Shown here: positions 27,706 to 36,805 of the stretch, piece after piece
Layout of the letters: the number at the start of each line of letters is the position of its first letter
Position numbering within the stretch: the stretch's first letter is position 1
Assembly: GCA_000818945.1 (NCBI GenBank)
Contig: KN805427.1
Location: 62,504 to 126,503, forward strand
Length of the DNA stretch: 64,000 nucleotides
Direction of reading: 5' to 3'
DNA from: Schizochytrium sp. CCTCC M209059
Taxonomy: Eukaryota > Sar > Bigyra > Thraustochytrida > Thraustochytriidae
Program-made: the position numbers and the translations under genes
Notes under the pieces: model-generated
Told to the model about the DNA's origin: nothing
Seen by the model: the letters and a program-made list of their open reading frames with translations, nothing else
The model's database searches: none

Positions 27706-29967
27706 TCAGCTAAAGAGATTGCCCGCATTCTCGTACGAGCTCTGAATCTTGTTGAGCGCATTAATGTAAGCAGCCGTGCGCAAGTTGCAGCCGTGCAAAC
27801 GGCTCGTTGCCATAGTCTCCTCGCAAGCAGTCGTCATTGCCTCCTCGAGGCCTGAACGGACAATGTCAATCTCAGCAGGGCCCTTAATGATGTTGCTGCG
27901 CCGCCGCGGCGCAAGGTCCAGGGCGCGCCCCTCGTACGTCATGGCCTGCAGCATGAGGTCCTTGGACTGCTCCTCGAAACGGCGCGTCAGCCGGCCAAAA
28001 CGCACATGTGAAAGATTTTTGAGCCACTCAAAGTAAGAGACAGTGACACCTCCGGCATTGAGAATTAAGTCCGGGACAACCGCAATGCCGCGGCTCTCCA
28101 AAATGTCCTCTGCGTACGGCGTCACGGGACCGTTGGCGGCCTCGCAAACAATCTTGGCATTGATGCGAGAGGCATTCTCGCTCGTGATCTGCTTCTGAAA
28201 GGCTGCTGGAATCAAGACGTCGCACTCCATATCCAGGATCTTAGACACCTCGTGCGAACGAAAGACACGTTCCGCGCCTGGAAAGCCGCGCAACGAATCG
28301 TTCTCCTTCACATAGGCCAAGAGCTCAGAGGGGTTGAACCCTTGCGAAGAGTAGATGCCACTGTTCATCTCCGATACACCAATAATGTGGCCCCCGTTCT
28401 CGTAAATGTTCTTGGCCGCGAAAAATCCCACGTTGCCAAAGCCCTGGATAATAAACGTCTTTCCCGCAACCCCGGGCGTGAGTCCCGCGCGCTTCATGAG
28501 AAGGCGCTGGCTGAGGAACTCGCGCACACCAAAATATACGCCAAGTCCCGTTGCCTCGAGTCGGCCGGCAATGCCTCCGAAACTCGCTGGTTTGCCTGTC
28601 ACACAGGCATAGCTGTTTACATCATTGTCCCCATAAATTGTCGCATACGTGTCGGCAATCCAGCTCATCTCCTTTGGGCCCGTGCCCAAGTCTGGGGCAG
28701 GAACATCAATGGATGGACCGAGAAATCCCGAAGACGCGAGCTCGCACGTGAAGCGACGCGTGATGCGCTCAAGCTCGTCCTCAGAGTAGTCGTGCGGATT
28801 AATGCGGACGCCTCCCTTAGCGCCGCCGAAAGGAACGTTGACCACGGCGCTTTTGAACGTCATGAGCGCGGCGAGCGCCTCGATCTCTTGCAGGTCTACG
28901 GACTCTGAAAAACGAATGCCGCCCTTGAGCGGCGTCGTGTGCGAGTTGTGATGCGCCCGGTAACCCATGATGACCTCCACGGAGCCGTCAGACCGCTGAA
29001 AGGGGAAACTCACGCGGTACACAGCGTGCGAACCGCGCATGTACTCGAGCATACCCGGATCAATGTCCGTGTACTGTGCGGCCCGGTCAAAGAAAAGCTT
29101 GACCATTTCCAAAAAGCGAGGTTCCTGGCCGACGTTCTTTACCGGTCCAAAACCGTCCTTCTTGGCGCCTCGTAATGGAAGATACTGCTCGTCCTGACTA
29201 ATTCCCTCTGCACCATACTTGTTGTGATGCTCGTCATCGTCGAACCACAACTCCTCCTTGAGGGAGGCCGCGCGACGCATCATTTCCCGGCGTGTGCCCG
29301 CTTTCTCGTTGTCGCGCCAGAGCGCATCTGTCAATGATCCAACCCTCTGCATTCGCGTCCATCGCCTGGAAGGCTGTCGTTGTGGAAGACGCTGTTTGGG
29401 CGTAGCCGGCGGCTCTGCGTCGCGGTCTTCTTGCCCGGAGGTGGACGACGGGCTAGACCCACTTAGCCCCGGCGCGTTGGCATCGTTCTTGCCCGTGGAG
29501 GTTTTACGCTTGAGATGCCTTGATGTCCCGGGGTCAGCTTCCTCCTCGGGCGTTTCGGCATCGATTGCAGGCGTGCGAGGGGCGGCGTGCATGTGCGGAC
29601 CATCTTCGCCTCGTGCGTTGGGGTCCTTATCTTTAGCGTAGTCGACGGTTTTGACAAAGGGCGGCTCAATCTCGACCACCGGTGTCGATGTTGCTGAAGG
29701 CGACCGGTCTGCAGGCGAGGACGCTTCTGCCGACGCGGCCGCCTCACGCTGCGCCGCGCCAGGAAGCCGCGCCTTCTTGCGGTTCTTCTTGAGCGAAGAT
29801 AGCCGCTGCCCCTGGTTGCTGCGCGTCCCGCCGCCACCCTCACCAGGTCCTGTCGTGAACGCTCGCGTCACCAGACGCGGCGTCGCGACGGGGACGCCGC
29901 GTGTGGCCCTTGCCCCGCCGCCCACGGCCGTGCCGCGCACCAGCCGTGTCCCCGCGCGCGCGAGCAT
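27706..29967 (-). CDS. mitochondrial glutamate dehydrogenase with long N-terminal extension
   Basis: This 753-residue enzyme interconverts glutamate and 2-oxoglutarate plus ammonia with NAD(P). The catalytic part begins near residue 285 and resembles the animal-type hexameric enzyme. It has PLKGGIRFS, VPFGGAKGGV (substrate lysines), the dinucleotide-binding GFGNVG, and NAGGVTVSYFEW near the C-terminus. The first 40 residues are Arg/Ala-rich without acids, a mitochondrial presequence (MLARAGTRLVRGTAV). Between them lie about 240 low-complexity residues carrying two similar motifs, RVGSLTDALWRDNE (208-221) and RAASLKEELWFDDDE (232-246), each with an R-x-x-S site. Such an insert is absent from the animal enzyme (about 560 residues). 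The gene is convergent with the PP1-docking gene and divergent from the SETD9-like gene. Confidence 0.95.
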   Translation of the reverse strand: MLARAGTRLVRGTAVGGGARATRGVPVATPRLVTRAFTTGPGEGGGGTRSNQGQRLSSLKKNRKKARLPGAAQREAAASAEASSPADRSPSATSTPVVEIEPPFVKTVDYAKDKDPNARGEDGPHMHAAPRTPAIDAETPEEEADPGTSRHLKRKTSTGKNDANAPGLSGSSPSSTSGQEDRDAEPPATPKQRLPQRQPSRRWTRMQRVGSLTDALWRDNEKAGTRREMMRRAASLKEELWFDDDEHHNKYGAEGISQDEQYLPLRGAKKDGFGPVKNVGQEPRFLEMVKLFFDRAAQYTDIDPGMLEYMRGSHAVYRVSFPFQRSDGSVEVIMGYRAHHNSHTTPLKGGIRFSESVDLQEIEALAALMTFKSAVVNVPFGGAKGGVRINPHDYSEDELERITRRFTCELASSGFLGPSIDVPAPDLGTGPKEMSWIADTYATIYGDNDVNSYACVTGKPASFGGIAGRLEATGLGVYFGVREFLSQRLLMKRAGLTPGVAGKTFIIQGFGNVGFFAAKNIYENGGHIIGVSEMNSGIYSSQGFNPSELLAYVKENDSLRGFPGAERVFRSHEVSKILDMECDVLIPAAFQKQITSENASRINAKIVCEAANGPVTPYAEDILESRGIAVVPDLILNAGGVTVSYFEWLKNLSHVRFGRLTRRFEEQSKDLMLQAMTYEGRALDLAPRRRSNIIKGPAEIDIVRSGLEEAMTTACEETMATSRLHGCNLRTAAYINALNKIQSSYENAGNLFS

Positions 29968-31215
29968 CTCAAGTCACCTCTCGTCCTTCTCTCCTCTTTT
30001 GGGGTTTGGTCAACTAACACCGTAGCTGCAGCTTGCCTGAGCACAGTGGCAGCTGAGCGAGCTTGCTTGGCCTAGTGGTACGGAAGCTGACTCGGACACG
30101 CGCAAGAGAAAAAGAAGAAAAAAAAGAGGTCAAGCGATCAAATCGTGAGGTATGAGGATGAACGAATAAGGGGCGCAACGCCACGCCACGCCTGCCTTTT
30201 TCTGTTGGATAACCGAATCAGTGTGCATAAAGTTGATCAATTCTGTATTCGTGTGAGGAAAAATTAATTCCTATACAAGTATCGAGGCTTCGTTCCACGC
30301 CAGAGCTATCATCACCGCCTCTGACATTCAACTTTAACAACAAAGACTCCGTTACATACCGTCCATGTATAGCGACTTTCTGAGCAGAGTTCGCACCTGA
30401 GAAATCAGGACAAAAATCGGGGGTCTAATCTTGCGAGCTCGCCCAGGGAACACAGATGGGTGCGTCTACGTCATCCCAAACTGGATAGATGTGCTGAGCA
30501 ACATCGTTCACGAGTGCATTAAAAACTCAAAGTACCAGCGTAGACCACGAGGAGGCACTTACGAGGGCATGGCAAGAAAAATTCAAAAAGGTCATTGATG
30601 AGGAATTGGCATTGGGGTATTTATCGGAAAAAAAGTAGCTCCTGCAGAATCAGCTCAGTGATTGAGGTTTCTTGCGACTCTCAAAGGACGTCTCCGTGCA
30701 GCAGCAGCTGAGATAGGATCTGAGACAGGAGCTGTGTCTAGCAGCGCTCTCTTCCTCAACTTAACTTCAAAAGTAGGCCCGCATTTTCTCTGTGTCCCGG
30801 CTTTCAAATTATTAAAAAAATAGTTTGTCTTTAAAATCCTTGTTGCAGCCGCTGCGATCATATTCGCTACGCAGACGGACCTTATTATGGGGTATTCTGT
30901 CCCTCAGGCTCATTCTTTTTGTAAAAATGCTCCTGTTGTCGCGTGACATTGCGTTTCTGGACCCGAGTCTTGTGATGTTTCCTCCTTCACCAAACTTGGT
31001 GGTTTGCGCTTTACAAGATTTTGGGCTGAAGCAGAGTAGAAAAGAAAGAAACAGAGCGCGTAGGCAGCGGAGACGCACGGCGGAGGCGCGCGAACTCAGG
31101 CGAGACTGAGTACGTAGACTCCGCCACGCTGCCCCGGTCGACAGCGTCCGACCGTAACATTGTCCCTTTCTTTGGGTCCTTTTCCGTGCCTGTGTGATCT
31201 GCTGCAAAAGCCAAC
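29968..31215. other. divergent intergenic region with a possible gene relic
   Basis: This is the upstream region of glutamate dehydrogenase (minus) and the SETD9-like gene (plus). Most of it is featureless. From about 30458 to 30638 on the plus strand there is a protein-like stretch in two frames: GCVYVIPNWIDVLSNIVHEC in one, and HEEALTRAWQEKFKKVIDEE to a TAG at 30636 in the other. It may be a broken short gene or retroelement piece; I do not recognise it. Confidence 0.5.
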
Positions 31216-32430
31216 ATGGGCATTCTCGACGCGCTGCGCAGGGTGATGCCTGGGGCGCGAAAGCTTTCGGCAGGACGCGCGCTACAGGAGGAGACGGATA
31301 TGTCAACGCTGGCAGTTCTCATGTCCGTGGAAGGAGCATCAAAGTCAATGCAGGGTGAAAGCGTTAGCGATCCTGCCAGGCCAGACAGCAAAAACACCAT
31401 GCCACAAACCTCGGGACTTGGCACCGCGCACGCGAGCGCTACATCAGACGAAGACGCGAGCGCTACATCAGACGAAGATGTTTTCAACGACAATGTAGAG
31501 CGCGTGCTGGAAATGGGTATTGCAGCGCACCGCAACATTGTTGCCAATCAGGTGGAGCAGCAGCTTGACGCTATGTTCAGTGCCCTCGAGCGTGCTGCCG
31601 CAGCCGCGGCGACTCCTTCGGAGCTCTACAACTTTGCGTCCGGGACCGCGACAAACGGTGTCGATGGTGCCACCACTTTTGACCAGGTCTCAAGTGATCC
31701 GAGTGCCCAGATATCACCCGTGGAAAAGCACCTTCAGATGGTCGAATCGAAATTGCTCGAATCCTACGGCGTGCTGCCTCGCATCGGCCCTTCGAGCATC
31801 CAGCATCCAGCGGCAGGCGACGGTGTCTTTCTCTCTGGCAAGGCGCCCTCAGGTCGCGTCGTGGCGCTGTACCCAGGTTCTGTTTACCTTCCATTTCAGG
31901 TAAAACGCATCACCGATTCATATTTCCGTGAGAGCGCGGCCGAGTATTCCGATGCGCAGCAGCGCTTCGAAGATCTCTTTGGCACACCTGAGGATCGCAA
32001 CGTGTATGCAACTCAGCTCATTGATGGGGCTGTCATCAATGCGCGCAACGGCAGCGTATCTGCCAAACCGAATTTGTATGCGGTTGCACACAAGGTCAAT
32101 CATCCGCCGCCAGGCGTGGAGCCGAACGTCATGGTTTGTCCTTTTGTCTTTCGCAAGAGTCATGCGGATCAAATTGAACGCACGGGCCGCGACTTTCGAG
32201 ACTATATTCCCAACACCTACTTTGAAGACGCTGCCGTCGCCCCGAGCTGGTGGATGATTCTCGCTGGCGACAACGATGTCCTCATGCGCTCCCTTGCCTA
32301 CGTGACTACGCGGCCGATTGAAGAGAATGAGGAGCTCTTTGTGAATTATCGTTTTGACCCCAATCATCAAGCGCTTCCCGACTGGTACACGCCAGTAGAC
32401 CTCGAGGAGGATACAAATCGATGGTCATGA
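31216..32430 (+). CDS. SETD9: SETD9-like SET-domain protein
   Basis: This 404-residue protein has a variable, partly disordered N-terminus and a C-terminal region (about 195-390) that follows the order of human SETD9: GDGVFLSGKAPSGRVVALYPG, a TQLIDGAVINARNG segment, a VNHPP segment, a YIPNTYFE segment and ENEELFVNYRF at the end. SET proteins transfer methyl groups to lysine. SETD9 is a poorly characterised member, and here the usual NHSC-type core is only loosely kept (HKVNHPPPG). Activity is therefore uncertain. A duplicated ASATSDED peptide lies near residue 75. The ATG (CCAACATGGG) is well placed. Confidence 0.75.
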   Translation: MGILDALRRVMPGARKLSAGRALQEETDMSTLAVLMSVEGASKSMQGESVSDPARPDSKNTMPQTSGLGTAHASATSDEDASATSDEDVFNDNVERVLEMGIAAHRNIVANQVEQQLDAMFSALERAAAAAATPSELYNFASGTATNGVDGATTFDQVSSDPSAQISPVEKHLQMVESKLLESYGVLPRIGPSSIQHPAAGDGVFLSGKAPSGRVVALYPGSVYLPFQVKRITDSYFRESAAEYSDAQQRFEDLFGTPEDRNVYATQLIDGAVINARNGSVSAKPNLYAVAHKVNHPPPGVEPNVMVCPFVFRKSHADQIERTGRDFRDYIPNTYFEDAAVAPSWWMILAGDNDVLMRSLAYVTTRPIEENEELFVNYRFDPNHQALPDWYTPVDLEEDTNRWS

Positions 32431-32837
32431 TCCGATGCGCGTCAATCACTCACAGTCAGTCAGCCCATTAGTCACATTCATTGTTAGTCCCCATTGGTCA
32501 GTTGGTGATCACTCCATCAATTAGCCAGGATTTTCTGTTTGATTTTCAAAGACATCAATCATCATTTCTCCTTGTCCGTTCTTTTCATTTGTCTCTCTGT
32601 CAGCTCGGCCCGAGCTTGGGTCACCAGACGCTCAAAAAAAGATCATCAATACCTTCGACGCCAAGCCCGTGCGCCCAAACAGAAAAAGCCTCTCCGCCCG
32701 TCCTCCTTTGTCGGTGCCGCGCGACCCTCGAACCGGCCGGGCGAGCGTTGCGGGCGGGCAGAAGGGCAGACCAGGCAGGCAACGTTGGATTGACTTGGAT
32801 ACTTTTACTTCAATCTTGCACAGACCCCCACTTGAAG
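32431..32837. other. intergenic region upstream of the crotonase gene
   Basis: The sequence includes CAGTCAGTCA-like repeats just after the SETD9-like stop and a pyrimidine-rich leader. The frame of the next gene is open through this region, but the translation has no domain and no ATG, so it is treated as leader. Confidence 0.6.
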
Positions 32838-33779
32838 ATGCTTACCAAGTCGTTCTTGGCGCGCGGCCTCCTCAAGGCCAGCCGGCACGCGATGCAAAGC
32901 CAAGTGTGGCAGCGCGCCATGAGCACGCAGTCTCCGCTTTCTGATCCATCGCGCTTAGCCGTGCTCGAAGCTGAGCGGACCGAGGATGGCGTCGCGACAA
33001 TCCGATTCAATGATCCCAACAAGCTCAATGCGCTCACAGCCGAGATGGGAGACCAATTTCTGGAAATTATTGAAGAGCTTTGCGGCGAAGGCAGCAAAGG
33101 GCTTGGTGCAGTCGTTCTCACGGGCACGGGCCGTGCATTCTCGGCAGGTGGCGACATTAACTTTTTACGCGATCGCCAGAAGGATACGCCTTCGCGCAAC
33201 GCTGTAGTCATGCGAAGGTTTTACGAGCGCTTCCTCGCGGTGCGCAGGCTCCCAGTGCCCGTCGTGGCGGCTATCAACGGCCCTGCGATCGGCGCTGGTC
33301 TCTGTGTGGCCCTTGGCGCCGACGTTCGCGTTGCCTTTGATAAGGCCAAGCTTGGCGTCACCTTTGTGCAATTGGGTTTACACCCAGGCATGGGAAGCAC
33401 GCACTTTCTTCCCAAGATCATCGGACCGCAGGTGGCTGCTCGGATGCTGCTCACCGGCGAAGTTGTGTCGGGCGCTGAGGCCAAGAAAATTGGCCTTGTC
33501 GCAGACTCTTTCGACTCACCGGAGGCCTGTTTTGCGGAGGCCCATGCTCTCGCTGCCAAAATGGCGCGCGCCGGTCCTGTGTCTGTGCGGACCTGCGTGC
33601 GATCGCTGCGTATGGCCCAAGACGAGGGACTCGATCGCGCGCTTTGGCGCGAGGCTGATGCTCAGGCTCAGTGCTACGCGACCGAGGATTACCACGACGG
33701 CGTTGAAGCTATTGCTGAGAAACGCCCTCCAGTGTTTACACAGCGAGAACCTCTTGACGACGTGGTTTCGCGCACCTAG
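32838..33779 (+). CDS. mitochondrial enoyl-CoA hydratase/isomerase family protein
   Basis: This 313-residue crotonase-fold enzyme has a presequence-like N-terminus (MLTKSFLARGLLKASRHAM). The fold signatures are GTGRAFSAGGDIN and INGPAIGAGLCVALGADVRVA, which form the oxyanion hole that binds the CoA thioester, and FVQLGLHPGMGSTHFLPKIIG. At the two positions of the catalytic glutamates of classical hydratase (the CE and PE motifs), this protein has Cys/Val and Phe. Simple hydratase chemistry is therefore unlikely, and another crotonase reaction such as isomerisation or thioester hydrolysis is possible. The ATG at 32838 is preferred because the upstream open frame is not protein-like. Confidence 0.88.
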   Translation: MLTKSFLARGLLKASRHAMQSQVWQRAMSTQSPLSDPSRLAVLEAERTEDGVATIRFNDPNKLNALTAEMGDQFLEIIEELCGEGSKGLGAVVLTGTGRAFSAGGDINFLRDRQKDTPSRNAVVMRRFYERFLAVRRLPVPVVAAINGPAIGAGLCVALGADVRVAFDKAKLGVTFVQLGLHPGMGSTHFLPKIIGPQVAARMLLTGEVVSGAEAKKIGLVADSFDSPEACFAEAHALAAKMARAGPVSVRTCVRSLRMAQDEGLDRALWREADAQAQCYATEDYHDGVEAIAEKRPPVFTQREPLDDVVSRT

Positions 33780-34414
33780 CTGCAAATAACTTTCCTAATA
33801 AATTTTTTTTTCCAAAACCAGTTTTGCGACGGTCTGAGAATACCGCATTGTACACGTCAGATCAGACTTCTTTTTATGGGTGCTTCTCATCAGCATCTAC
33901 TCTTTACGGTGATATTATCATTCTTTGTCGGGGAAGTGAACGCAAACTTTTCAAGTATGTTTATACTTTTTAAAACCGACACGATACTTCTTGGTTGTTG
34001 CTGCATTTCATTTACTTCTTTCCTTCTGCCATGGTATGGTATGGTATGCAAGAAAGTTCTCATGAATTTGTTGCCCCCATTGCGAGGTCAGATCATTTAC
34101 GTGTGGTCGAAATGGATGGGGAGAGAATGAGAGGTATGCCTTCCAGGTTTCCTGTGAAATCTCTTTCTGTTGCAACAACCCAATGCATCAACTCCCCAAA
34201 AAAGGAAACTCGTCTCGCGCAAGAGTCCGTCTGCTTTTACCTAAAAATTGCATCCTAACTTGTCAATCGCCTTTTGTGTGGCGATGCCTCCGCAACGGTG
34301 TCTGGCGGCAACCGCCGTTCCTTCATCTCTTTGGACCTCGTTCTTGGAACACAAACAAGCATAGTCATCCCGCTCTCGAATGGTAGACCACCAATCACCA
34401 TTGTTAGACTGGCA
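33780..34414. other. intergenic region
   Basis: This AT-richer stretch separates the crotonase and dihydrouridine synthase genes. An ATG ORF at 33876-34130 gives a hydrophobic 84-residue peptide with no support. TGGTATGGTATGGTATG repeats occur at about 34032-34050. Confidence 0.6.
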
Positions 34415-35599
34415 ATGAAAGGAGAAACCCAAGCCACGCGAACGCCGGCGCAAGCGCGGGCTTTCTTTGAGCATGAACTTGGAGCCCCGCGCTATGTGTG
34501 CGCGCCCATGGTCCGGGGCAGCGAACGCGCCTTTCGCGAGCTCGTGCGGGCGCAAGGCGTGCATTTATGCTACCTGCCCATGATCCAGGCTGCAAAGCTC
34601 GTCGCGGGCGAGCCGTACGAGCACTCTCTCATCGACGTTGATGGCGAAGAGAGCCCCGTAGTGGCGCAGCTCGCAGGTCGCGACGCAGATGAACTTGTCG
34701 CGGCTGGGCGCTTAATACAGGACAAGGTTGCAGCCATCGACCTAAATCTTGGTTGCCCGCAAATTTGCGCCAAACGCGGCCGCTATGGCGCCTTTCTCCT
34801 CGAGGAGCCTGATCTCGTCGTAAGCATTGTGCGCGCAATGTCACGTGCACTTTCTTGCCCCGTTTGGTGCAAAATACGCCTTTTAGAGACGCCCGAGGCG
34901 ACTCTTGCCTTTGCTAAGCAGCTCGAGGAGGCTGGCTGTTCCTTGCTAGCGATCCACGCACGCACGCGCGCTCAACTCGGTGAAGGCCCCGTCGATCTCG
35001 ACACGCTACACGCCGTGGCAGACGCTTTAGAGATTCCAGTTGTTGCCAATGGCGGCTTCGCAAACAAGACTGAGGCGGATAAGCTGCTCGATTCAACACC
35101 CGTGAGCGCAGTCATGTTTGCGTCTGAGCTGCTCGCTAATCCACGTTTACTCACGGATGAGACACCCATGGACGACGCGCTTGCCGTTCGCCGAGCTGAA
35201 GAGTACCTCGAGTATGCGCTCCGCTATCCCGTGCCCGATCACAGACATTTGGAGGTTCATCTGCGACACATTTTGCGCAGAACGGTAAAGAATCGTTCAG
35301 AACTCATTCGATGGTGGTCGCTACTCTCGCGACCATGGATGAAGACCCCCTGGCAGTACCTTTGCATGCTCGCTCTCATGGCGCAAGCCCGAGGCCTTCC
35401 AGCGATGGATCTCGAAGCGCGCTTCCCGGATCGCGCGCCTCTTCGAACAATGCCGGAGTTACGGCGTCCAGAACTTGTTGCAAATTCTAAGAACACCGAG
35501 GTCAAGCTAAAGTTTACGATGCCGCGAGACGTCACATCTACGTTGTTGCACGATGACAAGTCAAACGACGAGACGGCTCCAAGTGCGCAAAATTCCTAA
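34415..35599 (+). CDS. DUS1: tRNA-dihydrouridine synthase (Dus1 type)
   Basis: This 394-residue flavoenzyme reduces uridine to dihydrouridine in the tRNA D loop (positions 16/17 for Dus1). The FMN-barrel start is APMVRGSERAFRELVR, followed by YLPMI. The catalytic cysteine lies in DLNLGCPQICAKRGRYGAFL, and CKIRLLETPEATLAFAKQLE, AIHARTRAQ and VVANGGFANKTEADKLL complete the phosphate-binding part. The order and the KRGRYGAFL segment point to the Dus1 subgroup. The start is the first ATG; a longer frame begins with TTG at 34274 and lacks support. The C-terminus is a short charged tail. Confidence 0.95.
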   Translation: MKGETQATRTPAQARAFFEHELGAPRYVCAPMVRGSERAFRELVRAQGVHLCYLPMIQAAKLVAGEPYEHSLIDVDGEESPVVAQLAGRDADELVAAGRLIQDKVAAIDLNLGCPQICAKRGRYGAFLLEEPDLVVSIVRAMSRALSCPVWCKIRLLETPEATLAFAKQLEEAGCSLLAIHARTRAQLGEGPVDLDTLHAVADALEIPVVANGGFANKTEADKLLDSTPVSAVMFASELLANPRLLTDETPMDDALAVRRAEEYLEYALRYPVPDHRHLEVHLRHILRRTVKNRSELIRWWSLLSRPWMKTPWQYLCMLALMAQARGLPAMDLEARFPDRAPLRTMPELRRPELVANSKNTEVKLKFTMPRDVTSTLLHDDKSNDETAPSAQNS

Positions 35600-35985
35600 G
35601 GCCCCTCTCTGCACGTCTCTCTCCCTTTTTTTTTGTTTACGATCTTCTCTGAGCGCAGTGCAATTTATCAGGGCTTTTGCAGCGCTCCCAATTTTCTCCG
35701 AGACGCTCTCGACCACCCGAGTACCTTTTTCAAGAAATGCTCTCAAGTAAGCTTGCTCACGACAAGCAACACAGGAGCTTGTGAGAGGTGCGATAGTGCA
35801 TTCTTCATAGACAAGCTAAGTTTAACGAACCATCATGTACACTACCAAAGGCTACGACCTAGGGCCTAGCATAGAGACCTTAATTTTAGAAGGTTCGACG
35901 TTAGGTGCGAAGGCAACATCAATATCCGCTTACGCGCTTGTGTTATCGCTCCCACCACGCCTTTGCTCGGGTCTTGATGACAACT
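35600..35985. other. intergenic region between convergent genes
   Basis: This is the 3' flank of the dihydrouridine synthase gene (plus) and the BolA gene (minus). It begins with a pyrimidine-rich tract containing a T8 run. A TAGGCCTAG-like palindrome (CCTAGGGCCTAGC) lies near 35855-35870. No gene is seen. Confidence 0.6.
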
Positions 35986-36429
35986 TTACTTTTTGCTGCC
36001 TCCACGACAATTCGGCGAACGCGGGACCACGGGCTTTTCTTCCCACTGCGCCGGGGTCTTGGCAACAATAGACAATGCGTGGACGCCACCCTGGAGCTCG
36101 GCGTCCAGAGTTGACTGCACGAGACGATGCCTCTCGATGAGTTTGAGGCCTTCAAACTTGTCGCTGACCACGACAACTTTGAAGTGCGTCTCGGAGCCGC
36201 GCGGCACGTTGTGTCCACTCGACTCGTTGATCACCTCGAGGTGCTGAAAGGGTGAGAAAGCGGCCTCGAGCTTGGTCTCGATGGACCGCTGCATGGGCTT
36301 TTCTGCCTGGGGGGACGTGGTCGCCATGAGTCCTCTCGCGACGCCGACGCGCGACACAGGCCCGGTCCTCGCTGCTGCTGCGGTCACGAGCGTGTTCGCG
36401 CGCAGACCCGACCGCAGTGCAGCTTGCAT
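35986..36429 (-). CDS. mitochondrial BolA-like protein
   Basis: This 147-residue protein has a presequence-like N-terminus (MQAALRSGLRANTLVTAAAA) and a BolA domain from about residue 50. The domain runs from the helix IETKLEAAFSP through LEVINESSGHN, HFKVVVVSDKFEG and LIERHRLVQSTLDAEL to VHALSIVAKTPAQW. BolA proteins pair with monothiol glutaredoxins and help insert or traffic iron-sulfur clusters. The conserved RHR histidine that helps hold the shared cluster is present. The gene is divergent from SF3B2. Confidence 0.92.
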   Translation of the reverse strand: MQAALRSGLRANTLVTAAAARTGPVSRVGVARGLMATTSPQAEKPMQRSIETKLEAAFSPFQHLEVINESSGHNVPRGSETHFKVVVVSDKFEGLKLIERHRLVQSTLDAELQGGVHALSIVAKTPAQWEEKPVVPRSPNCRGGSKK

Positions 36430-36805
36430 GCTCCTCTCCTCCTCCTTCTCCTCCGGCTGGCGTGCGCGGTCGTGCGGACGCTTCTCTGCTTCGGGTTTGC
36501 CGCACCCCAAACAAACTTAAAGGGCGCCGGAATTGGGTCCACCTTGGGCCCCCGAAACGAATGATGCAAGGAAAGAAGGGAGAAGGAAGCCAAAGAAAGA
36601 ACGCGAAAACGAAAAAGAGAGAGAACAAAACATCTCTCTCTAATCTTTACTAGGCCTACGCCTAATAGTAGTTTGCCCGGCCCTATGTCTTTTGCTCTCT
36701 GTTTCGTTGGGCCAGTGGTGGATCGCGAGCCTCGCGCAGGCAGGAGCGAGGGCGGGCGTGCGGGCGGGCGGGCGGGCAGGCAGAGCCGCAGCGCGCTGGC
36801 GAGCG
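36430..36805. other. divergent promoter region of BolA and SF3B2 genes
   Basis: This 376-base spacer has AAAG-rich DNA near 36560-36640, a CTAGGCCTACGCCTA segment at 36652-36665 and GGGC-rich sequence before the SF3B2 ATG. No separate gene is supported. Confidence 0.6.

Noticed and set aside
30065..30110. Second A-box-like segment (GGCCTAGTGGTACGG)
   Set aside because: No B box or acceptor stem could be found.
33876..34130. 84-codon ATG ORF with a hydrophobic start resembling a signal peptide
   Set aside because: It sits alone in AT-richer intergenic DNA, and overlapping frames are equally plausible.
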